Source: QHXN01 sp040509515 (GTDB lineage: Bacteria; Acidobacteriota; Blastocatellia; Pyrinomonadales; Pyrinomonadaceae). Taken from it: a DNA stretch of 8,842 nucleotides. The stretch spans positions 1 to 8,842 of the forward strand of contig JBEVKV010000313.1 in assembly GCA_040509515.1 (NCBI GenBank), written 5' to 3'. Every line of letters begins with the position of its first letter. Position 1 is the stretch's first letter. Under the pieces are notes generated by a model, which worked only from the letters and a program-made list of their open reading frames with translations, was not told the origin of the DNA and did not search any database. Position numbers and translations under genes: made by a program. Of this stretch, positions 1 to 5,895 are shown in pieces.

Positions 1-805
1 GTACGACTTCGCCGGCCGCACGGTGGTCGTGACGGGCGGGACGGGCGTGCTCGGGCAGGCGATGGTGCGCGCGATTGCGGGCTGCGGCGCGAACGTCGCG
101 CTCGTCGCACGCAATCGCGCGAAGGCCGAGCCGCAGATTGCCGCCCTTGAAGGGCCGGGACGCGCCGTCGTCTTCGAGGCCGACGTGCTCGACGCGGCGG
201 CGCTGCGCGCGGCGGCCGAAGAGGTCGTGCGCGAGTTCGGCCGCGTGGACTGTCTGCTCAACGGCGCGGGTGGCAACCACCCGGGCGCGACGACGAACCC
301 GCAGCAGAAGTTCTTCGACCTGCCCGAAGACGCGCTGCGCTTCGTCTTCGACCTGAACATGCTCGGCACCATCATCCCGAGTCAGGTCTTCGGCCGCCTG
401 ATGGCCGAACAGGGTGAGGGCGTCATCCTCAACGTCTCTTCGATGAGCGCGATGCGGCCGCTGACGCGCGTGCTCGGCTACTCGGCGGCGAAGGCCGGCG
501 TCAACAGCTTCACGCAGTGGCTCGCCGTCCACCTCGCCACCGAGTACAGCCCTTCGATACGCGTCAACGCCATCGCGCCCGGCTTCTTCCTGACCGAGCA
601 GAACCGCTTTCTGCTGACCGACAAGGAGACCGGCGACCTGACCGCGCGCGGCCGGAGCATCATCGCGCACACGCCGATGGGTCGCTTCGGCGAGCCCGAG
701 GATTTGTTGGGGACGCTCCTGTGGCTGCTGTCGCCCGCGTCCGGCTTCGTCACCGGCGTGGTCGTCCCCGTCGACGGCGGCTTCTCGGCCTTCGGCGGCG
801 TTTAA
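1..805 (+). CDS. uxuB: SDR-type D-mannonate oxidoreductase (fructuronate reductase), 5' partial
   Basis: Short-chain dehydrogenase/reductase expected to interconvert D-fructuronate and D-mannonate with NAD(P)H, in cytoplasmic glucuronate catabolism. The frame is open from base 2 and reads YDFAGRTVVVTGG, so the true start lies upstream of the window. The GTG at 23 sits inside the first beta strand and is not a credible start. Visible motifs are the Rossmann TGGTGVLG (from base 32), the NGAGG segment, a serine-rich strand (VSSMSA) and the catalytic YSAAK (bases 479-493). The stretches GGNHPGATT, FFDLPED, NAIAPGFFLTEQNRFLL, HTPMGRFGEPEDL and VPVDGGFSAF closely recall Bacillus YjmF/UxuB. This separates it from generic SDRs and from the unrelated long-chain UxuB of E. 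coli. A basic residue after beta2 (LVARN) hints at NADP(H) use. The stop is 29 bp before the next gene, so it is probably cotranscribed with kdgK. A related sugar-acid SDR is the main alternative. Confidence 0.9.
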   Translation, partial: YDFAGRTVVVTGGTGVLGQAMVRAIAGCGANVALVARNRAKAEPQIAALEGPGRAVVFEADVLDAAALRAAAEEVVREFGRVDCLLNGAGGNHPGATTNPQQKFFDLPEDALRFVFDLNMLGTIIPSQVFGRLMAEQGEGVILNVSSMSAMRPLTRVLGYSAAKAGVNSFTQWLAVHLATEYSPSIRVNAIAPGFFLTEQNRFLLTDKETGDLTARGRSIIAHTPMGRFGEPEDLLGTLLWLLSPASGFVTGVVVPVDGGFSAFGGV

Positions 806-834
806 GTAAAGATTGAATCACGGAGAATCGACAG

Positions 835-1917
835 ATGAGTAACGGTCTGAACATCAAGCAGGAGGGCGCGCTCGACTTCGTCTCTTTGGGCGCGCTCGTC
901 CACCGCATCGACCCGGGCGTCATCCCCTTCCGCAAGGCCACGGGCTGCGACATCCACGTCTCGGGCGGCGAGTTCAACTGCGCCGCCAACCTCGCCGACT
1001 GCTTCCGCCTCTCGACCGGCGTCGTCTCGGCGATGGTCAGCTACCCCATCGGCGAGCTGGTGCAAGAGCGCGTCCGCGCGATGGGCGTGCGCGGCTTCTA
1101 TAAGACCTTTGGGCACGACGGCGTGCGCGGCCCCAACATCGCCGCCGTCTACAGCGACCGCGGCCACGGCGTGCGCGCCCCCGTCGTCTTCTACAACCGC
1201 TCGAACGAGGCCGCCGCGCAACTCAAGCCCGGCGACTTCGACTGGAACAAACTCTTTGAGGGCGGCGTGCGCTGGTTCCACTCGGGCGGCATCTTCGCGG
1301 CGCTCTCCGAGACGACCGCCGAGCTGATCGTCGAGGGCATGAAGGCGGCGAAGGCCGCGGGCGCCGTCACCTCGTTCGACCTCAACTTTCGCGAGAAGCT
1401 CTGGAAGATTTCGGGCGGCGAGGGTCGCGCGGTCGAGACGGTCGCGCGCATCGTCGAGAACGTGGACGTGATCGACGGCAACGAAGAGGACTTGCAGAAG
1501 GGGCTCGGCATCCCGGGGCAGGACGTGACGAAGACCTCGAAGCTCGACCCGACGGCCTTCTTCGGCATGATCGATAAGGTCGTCAAGATGCACCCGCAGG
1601 TCAAAGTCGTCGCGACGACCTTGCGCGAGGTTCACACGACCAACCGCCACAGTTGGGGCGCGGTCGCGTGGGTCGACGGCGAGACGTACGTGTCGCCGAC
1701 GGCCGAGCTGGACGTGATCGACCGCGTCGGCGGCGGCGACGGCTTCGCCTCGGGCTTCTTCTACGGCCTGCTCAACGGCGAGTCGCCCGAAGAATCGCTC
1801 AAGCTCGGCTGGGCGCACGGCGCGCTTCTGACGACATTCCCCGGCGACACCACGATGGCTACCGTCGAGCAGGTGCGCGCCTTCGCGAAGGGCGGCTCCG
1901 CGCGCATCCAGCGTTAG
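835..1917 (+). CDS. kdgK: PfkB-family sugar kinase, probable 2-keto-3-deoxygluconate kinase
   Basis: Ribokinase/PfkB-family kinase of 360 residues. It probably phosphorylates 2-keto-3-deoxy-D-gluconate (KDG) to KDPG with ATP, the common exit of glucuronate, galacturonate and pectin breakdown. The N-terminal half has the substrate-side GG motif (SGGEFNCAANLA, about 43-54). FDLNFREKLW at 181-190 resembles the D-x-N-x-R-x-x-LW segment typical of KDG kinases. The C-terminal PfkB signature is DRVGGGDGFASG (296-307), with D302 as catalytic base and glycines forming the anion hole. The usual GAGD is GGGD here. The length is slightly above most KDG kinases. The ATG at 835 has GGAG at 822-825, nine bases upstream. 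It lies between a mannonate oxidoreductase and sugar-acid genes, which supports KDG over fructose or ribose. Related kinases of other deoxy-keto acids, such as IolC-type, cannot be excluded from sequence alone. Confidence 0.85.
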   Translation: MSNGLNIKQEGALDFVSLGALVHRIDPGVIPFRKATGCDIHVSGGEFNCAANLADCFRLSTGVVSAMVSYPIGELVQERVRAMGVRGFYKTFGHDGVRGPNIAAVYSDRGHGVRAPVVFYNRSNEAAAQLKPGDFDWNKLFEGGVRWFHSGGIFAALSETTAELIVEGMKAAKAAGAVTSFDLNFREKLWKISGGEGRAVETVARIVENVDVIDGNEEDLQKGLGIPGQDVTKTSKLDPTAFFGMIDKVVKMHPQVKVVATTLREVHTTNRHSWGAVAWVDGETYVSPTAELDVIDRVGGGDGFASGFFYGLLNGESPEESLKLGWAHGALLTTFPGDTTMATVEQVRAFAKGGSARIQR

Positions 1918-1949
1918 TTGACAGACTGCCCCGGCGGTCTTTATCTAAT
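1918..1949 (+). promoter_or_regulatory. candidate internal promoter overlapping a small hairpin
   Basis: Directly after the kdgK stop there is a perfect -35 hexamer TTGACA (1918-1923), followed after 18 bases by TATCTA (1942-1947), a weak -10 (3 of 6). The spacer contains an inverted repeat: AGACTGC (1923-1929), loop CCCG, GCGGTCT (1934-1940), with one G-U pair, followed by TTATCTAAT. It could be a secondary promoter for the LarA-like and yiaK genes, or an RNA hairpin that sets their expression relative to uxuB-kdgK. The T-run is too short for a convincing intrinsic terminator. Only the sequence match supports this. Confidence 0.3.
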
Positions 1950-1970
1950 GTCCGCACAGGGAGAAATTTT

Positions 1971-3263
1971 ATGAGCACCAAGCCCGCGCCTTCCGTTGTG
2001 GGGAAGGGAGCGCCCGACCTCGACCTTTCGCCCGAGGAGCTTCGCACGATAGTCGAGCAGGCGCTGCTCACAGTCGGCCCCGGCGCGCGCGTCCTCGCCA
2101 TCGTCCCCGACAAGACGCGCGACGACAACACGGATTTACTCTTCCCCTTCGCGGCCGAAATCCTCGCCGCGCGCGGCGCGGAACAGTTCGACGCGCTCGT
2201 CGCGCAGGGCACGCACATGCCCATGACCGAGGATGAGAAGCGCGCCAAACTCGGCCTGACCGAAGGCGTGTCACTCCCGCTCCTCGGGCAAGTCTTCGAC
2301 CACCAGTGGAACCGCCCCGAGGAGCTTGTCGACCTCGGCGAGCTTTCGGCCGAACGCGTGAGCGAGTTGACCGGCGGCCTCATCACGGAGTCCGTCAAGG
2401 TCAACCTCAACCGCCTGCTCGCACCGGGCACGTACGACACCGTGCTCATCTTCGGCGCGACCGTCCCGCACGAGGTCGCGGGCTTCGCGGGCGGCGCGAA
2501 GTACTTCTTCCCCGGCGTCGCCGGCCCCAACCTGACGCACGCCACGCACTGGCTCGGCGCGCTCGCCTCCATCGAGAACATCATCGGCCGCGTCGAGACG
2601 CCCACGCGCCACATGATTGAGGCCGCCGCCGACCTCGTCCCCGCGCGCGTCATCTCGGTCAACTCGGTCGTCACGCGCACTGAGGACGAGCGCCTGCGCA
2701 CGCACGCGCTCTTCTGCGGCGACTTCCGCGAAGCCTTCCGCCGCGCGGCCGAGGTCAGCCGTCAGGTTCACATCAAGTACACGGGACGGAAGTACAAACG
2801 CGTCGTCGCGCTCCTAGACGAGCACTACGACGAGCTTTGGGTCGGCGGCAAGGCGAGCTACAAGCTCGGCGGCATCATCGAGGAGGGCGGCGAGCTAATC
2901 ATCTACGCGCCGCACCTGCGCGCCATCTCCGAGACGCACGGCCTGCTCATCGAGAAGTACGGCTACGCCCCCATCGACCGCGTCCGCGAGATGGTCGCGC
3001 TCTCGACCGAGCTGCGCTCGAACCTCGCCGTCGCCGCGCACCTCGCGCACGTCTCCTACGCCGGCTCGCGCGACGAGACCGGCAAGGTCGTCCCGCGCTA
3101 CAAAATCACGATGGCCTCCGCGCTCGACGAGGCGACCTGCCGCCGCGTCAACCTCGGCTTCCTCGACCACCGCGAGTTCCGCCGCGAGGACTACGACCGA
3201 GACCCCGACACGCTCGTCGTCGAGCGCGCCGGCCGCGACCTCTATCTGGTCGAACCGCACTAG
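1971..3263 (+). CDS. LarA-superfamily nickel-pincer hydroxyacid racemase/epimerase homologue (DUF2088)
   Basis: Homologue of nickel-dependent lactate racemase LarA, 430 residues. Enzymes of this family use a nickel-pincer nucleotide (NPN) to take a hydride from C2 of an alpha-hydroxyacid and return it to the other face. The LarA landmarks are present: D47/R50 in PDKTR (LarA D72/R75), H82 in QGTHMPMT (H108), H167 in ATVPHEVAG (H174, catalytic), K177 in GFAGGAK (K184, covalent cofactor attachment) and H193 in THATHW (H200, Ni ligand). The spacings 167-177-193 equal those of LarA. The canonical C-terminal GGxPxDxxxYQxxK segment looks replaced by VGGKASYKLGG (291-301), so this is a divergent subgroup and probably not a lactate racemase. 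In this operon an aldonate 2-epimerase is likely. The ATG at 1971 has AGGGAG at 1958-1963; the frame is open far upstream inside kdgK, but that part is not coding. The LarB/C/E cofactor genes are not in the window. The stop abuts the next start. Confidence 0.85.
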   Translation: MSTKPAPSVVGKGAPDLDLSPEELRTIVEQALLTVGPGARVLAIVPDKTRDDNTDLLFPFAAEILAARGAEQFDALVAQGTHMPMTEDEKRAKLGLTEGVSLPLLGQVFDHQWNRPEELVDLGELSAERVSELTGGLITESVKVNLNRLLAPGTYDTVLIFGATVPHEVAGFAGGAKYFFPGVAGPNLTHATHWLGALASIENIIGRVETPTRHMIEAAADLVPARVISVNSVVTRTEDERLRTHALFCGDFREAFRRAAEVSRQVHIKYTGRKYKRVVALLDEHYDELWVGGKASYKLGGIIEEGGELIIYAPHLRAISETHGLLIEKYGYAPIDRVREMVALSTELRSNLAVAAHLAHVSYAGSRDETGKVVPRYKITMASALDEATCRRVNLGFLDHREFRREDYDRDPDTLVVERAGRDLYLVEPH

Positions 3264-4256
3264 GTGAGAGTCAGCTACGAAGAGCTTTACGGGACACTCC
3301 GGCGCGCCCTGCTCAAAGTCGGCTTCGAGCAAGGGCGCGCCGAACTGTGCGCGCGCCTCTTCGCCGACACGGATCGCGACGGCGTACACACGCACGGCCT
3401 CAACCGCTTCCCGCGCTTCCTTGAGATGGTTGAAAAGGGAATCGTGGACGTGAACGCTCGCCCCGAACTCGACGAGGCACACGGGGCGCTTGAGCGATGG
3501 GACGGGCGCTCCGGCCCCGGCAATCTCAACGCTCACGAGTCGATGACCAGAGCGGTAGAGCTTGCGGCAAAGTTCGGCGTCGGCTGCGTCGCGCTGAGGA
3601 ACACGAACCACTGGATGCGCGGCGGGACTTACGGCTGGCAGGCGGCCGACGCGGGCGCGCTCGCCTTCTGCTGGACGAACACGATGCCCAACCTCCCGCC
3701 GTGGGGCTCCGCGCGACCGCTGCTCGGCAACAACCCTCTCGTCATCGCCGTGCCGCGACCGGGTGCTCACGTCGTCCTCGACATGGCGATGTCGCAATTC
3801 TCCTACGGCGCGCTCGCCGCCTACAGAGAGCGCGGCGAACAGCTTCCCGTCGTCGGAGGCTTCGACGCCGACGGGCAACTCACGCGCGACCCGCGCGCCG
3901 TCGAAGAGTCGGGGCGTCCGCTCCCCATCGGCTACTGGAAAGGCTCGGGGCTCGCGCTCGTGCTCGACATGGCGGCCGCGCTCCTCTCGGGCGGGCTCGC
4001 CTCACACCAGATTCCCGCCGACCCTCTGCAGGAGACGCGCGTCTCACAGGTCTTCGTCGCCTTCGACCTCTCGTCCCTCGGCGGCCCCGAGTACGCGGAG
4101 CGCGTCGCCGACGACATCATCGAAAACCTCCACACGGCCGGCGGCGACGGCGTCAGGTACCCCGGCGAGCGCACGCTCCAAATCCGACGCGAGAACATGG
4201 AGCGGGGCATCCCCGTCGAGCCCGCCGTCTGGGAGCAGGTGCTCAAGCTAATCTGA
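3264..4256 (+). CDS. yiaK: YiaK/DlgD-type 2,3-diketo-L-gulonate reductase (malate/LDH2-family oxidoreductase)
   Basis: NAD(P)H-dependent oxidoreductase of the malate/lactate/ureidoglycolate dehydrogenase (LDH2) fold, 330 residues, close to the 332 of E. coli YiaK. YiaK reduces 2,3-diketo-L-gulonate to 3-keto-L-gulonate. Similarity runs end to end from memory: GVHTHGLNRFPRFL (40-53, with H44 at the position of the proposed catalytic histidine), VALRNTNHWMRGGTYGWQAA (109-128), CWTNTMPNLPPWG (136-148), NNPLVIAVP (156-164), SQFSYG (177-182), LPIGYWKGSGLALVLDMAA (220-238). The start is GTG, immediately after the TAG of the LarA-like gene with no spacer and no clear Shine-Dalgarno, so translation is probably coupled. 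None of the usual partners of the yia/sgb pathway (TRAP transporter, 3-ketogulonate-6-phosphate decarboxylase) is visible. The physiological substrate may therefore be another 2-keto or 2,3-diketo sugar acid connected to the LarA-like step. Confidence 0.88.
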   Translation: MRVSYEELYGTLRRALLKVGFEQGRAELCARLFADTDRDGVHTHGLNRFPRFLEMVEKGIVDVNARPELDEAHGALERWDGRSGPGNLNAHESMTRAVELAAKFGVGCVALRNTNHWMRGGTYGWQAADAGALAFCWTNTMPNLPPWGSARPLLGNNPLVIAVPRPGAHVVLDMAMSQFSYGALAAYRERGEQLPVVGGFDADGQLTRDPRAVEESGRPLPIGYWKGSGLALVLDMAAALLSGGLASHQIPADPLQETRVSQVFVAFDLSSLGGPEYAERVADDIIENLHTAGGDGVRYPGERTLQIRRENMERGIPVEPAVWEQVLKLI

Positions 4257-4264
4257 AAAAGGCT

Positions 4265-4840
4265 TCAGGGCTTCTGCGGAGTTGAGGCGGCCGGCGCGGG
4301 CTTGGGCGCAGGCAGGGGCTTGTCGAAGACCTTGATGAGAATCATCGCGAAGTCTTTGCCGGCGGTGCTGCGCATGTGCGGCGTGCCGCGCGGGACGATG
4401 ACGAGGTCGCCCTTCTTCACGTCGAAGTTCTTACCACCCTCGATGCGCGGGCCGCGCCACTCGCCGGGCTCGATTTCCTTCGGCGCTTCGAGCCGCCCGC
4501 CGAGCGTGAGCGTGGCCGTCCCTTCGAGCACGTAATAAACGTCGTCCGAGGCGTCGTGAATCTCGGCGGCCGCTGCCGGGCGGCCGGCTTCGTGCTGGAT
4601 GGCCACGCGCAACTCCATCCCCTCGCCGCCGATCAACTCTTCCGTCTTGTTCTCGGGGTGGAGCTTGCGCTCGACATCGGCCACCGTCTGCGCCGTCATG
4701 ACGACGAACGGTCGCGCGGGGCTGCTCGGCCCGCGCGTCGGCGTCGTCGTGCCGCCGGCCGCCGTCTGCGCCGAAGCCACGCACGCGAGCGACGCCGTCA
4801 GGACGAATGCGTACGCGACGTTAACAGAGCGAAATTTCAT
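4265..4840 (-). CDS. secreted cupin-domain protein
   Basis: Small exported single-cupin protein of 191 residues. Residues 1-24 form a Sec signal peptide: basic start MKFR, hydrophobic core, ASA|Q cleavage predicted after A24. C20 lacks a proper lipobox. A Pro/Thr linker follows, then the cupin barrel (about 75-172), then a Pro/Ala-rich tail. Cupin motif 1 is partly degenerate: H95 is present, but the second His of HxH is A97 and the Glu is D100, ahead of YYVLEG (102-107). Motif 2 (GDLVIVPRGTPH, 144-155) keeps G, P, G and H155. Metal binding is therefore doubtful. The ATG at 4838-4840 is preceded on the - strand by GGGAGGGAG (4848-4856), a strong ribosome site. It is last in a probable three-gene operon behind a Gfo/Idh enzyme and a GH105. 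A periplasmic sugar-acid binding or isomerase role is possible but not shown. Confidence 0.8.
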   Translation of the reverse strand: MKFRSVNVAYAFVLTASLACVASAQTAAGGTTTPTRGPSSPARPFVVMTAQTVADVERKLHPENKTEELIGGEGMELRVAIQHEAGRPAAAAEIHDASDDVYYVLEGTATLTLGGRLEAPKEIEPGEWRGPRIEGGKNFDVKKGDLVIVPRGTPHMRSTAGKDFAMILIKVFDKPLPAPKPAPAASTPQKP

Positions 4841-4890
4841 GATGCGTCTCCCTCCCGCTTCGTGCGGAACCTGAGTGAATGTGTGCCGAC

Positions 4891-5895
4891 TTAGGCCGCC
4901 GGGGCCGCGACCGCGTAGATTAAATCCAGCACGCCCGAGACCGCCTGCCCGTCGCGTCCGTCGACGCGCGGCGGCCGGCCCTCGACGACCGCGCGCGCGA
5001 AGTCGTCGATGAGCGGCTGGTGAAAGTTCGCGTGCGGCGGGTGCGACTCGACGCGCTCGCCCGCGGCGGTCTTCACCCTCAACTTCCCCTCGTTGAGCAC
5101 GTCGGCGCGGACGGAACCGAGGGTGCCGAAAATTTCCAGCGTGTCCTGCGGCTCGTGCGCGGCGTGCGTGACGCAGAGGACGGCCTGCGCGCCGCTCTCG
5201 AAGTGAAAGAGCGCGCAGGCCGTGTCTTCGACCTCGCGCTTGAAGAGGACGTTGCTCGTGACGGCGCGAACCTGCGCCGGCGGGCCGAAAAGGTTGAGCA
5301 GCACCTCTATGCGGTGACAGCCGAAGTCGAACATCGGCCCGCCGCCCGACAGTCTCCTGTCGAGCAGCCAGCGGCGCGGGTGGTCGGGCGCGGGGTCGAA
5401 ACGCTCGAAGGCGTTGAGCTGCGCGATGACGGGTGCGCCAATCTCGCCCGACTTAAGAATCTCCGCGACGCGTTCGACCGCAGGATAGAAGCGTCGGTAG
5501 TACGCGACGCCCAGACGCACGTCGTTCGCCTCGGCCGCCGCGCGCATCCGCTCGCACTCCGCGCCGCTCAGCGCCATCGGCTTTTCGCAGAGGACGTGCT
5601 TGCCCGCCTCGGCAGCGGCCACAGCCTGCTCCGCGTGCAGGTGGACGGGCGTCGCGATGTAGACGGCCTCGACCTCCGGGTCGTTCAAGAGGTCGCGCCA
5701 GTCCGCGTGCCAGCGCCTCGCGCCGAACTCTGCGGCGAAGTCTGCGACGCGCGCCGCGTCGGCGCGGCTCACGGCCACAAGCTCGCAGTTCCCGAGGTCG
5801 CGCAGCGCCGGGGCCACGCGCCTGCGCGCGATGTCACCGCACCCGACGAGCCCCCATCCGACTCTGCGCGTCAACGGCTCTGCCCCAGCAGCCAC
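4891..5895 (-). CDS. Gfo/Idh/MocA-family NAD(P)-dependent oxidoreductase
   Basis: Cytoplasmic oxidoreductase of the glucose-fructose oxidoreductase / inositol dehydrogenase family, 334 residues from the GTG at 5895. The N-terminal Rossmann motif is GLVGCGDIA (15-23), with IATPVHLH at 80-87. The family signature EKPMAL is at 104-109, with K105 as the conserved active-site lysine. DFGCHRIEVL (190-199) carries the D190/H194 pair usual in this family. Substrate cannot be read from sequence; with a GH105 and uronate genes around, a sugar or sugar acid is likely. The start is ambiguous. The annotated GTG overlaps the GH105 gene by 25 bp, whereas a TTG at 5874-5872 would overlap the GH105 stop as TTGA, giving a 327-residue protein beginning MTRRVGWGLVGCG. 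That is closer to the normal spacing before the Rossmann motif, and I slightly prefer it. Neither start has a strong Shine-Dalgarno. The cupin gene follows after 50 bp. Confidence 0.88.
   Translation of the reverse strand: MAAGAEPLTRRVGWGLVGCGDIARRRVAPALRDLGNCELVAVSRADAARVADFAAEFGARRWHADWRDLLNDPEVEAVYIATPVHLHAEQAVAAAEAGKHVLCEKPMALSGAECERMRAAAEANDVRLGVAYYRRFYPAVERVAEILKSGEIGAPVIAQLNAFERFDPAPDHPRRWLLDRRLSGGGPMFDFGCHRIEVLLNLFGPPAQVRAVTSNVLFKREVEDTACALFHFESGAQAVLCVTHAAHEPQDTLEIFGTLGSVRADVLNEGKLRVKTAAGERVESHPPHANFHQPLIDDFARAVVEGRPPRVDGRDGQAVSGVLDLIYAVAAPAA

Noticed and set aside
802..1818. Long open frame on the - strand opposite kdgK
   Set aside because: Its translation is Arg/Ala/Asp/Val-rich with no family motif, and the + strand carries a full PfkB kinase. 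It is a high-GC antisense shadow.
1653..1970. N-terminal extension of the LarA-like frame into kdgK
   Set aside because: The 106 extra residues are Arg-rich shadow of kdgK, and the ATG at 1971 has a good AGGGAG ribosome site.
2895..3878. Long open frame on the - strand across the LarA-like/yiaK junction
   Set aside because: It spans two well-supported genes and has no ribosome site or recognisable domain.
4248..4270. Possible bidirectional terminator (CTGAA-aaaggc-TTCAG) between the convergent operons
   Set aside because: The stem is only five A/T-rich pairs with no flanking T-tract on either strand. The 8-bp gap leaves termination unexplained.
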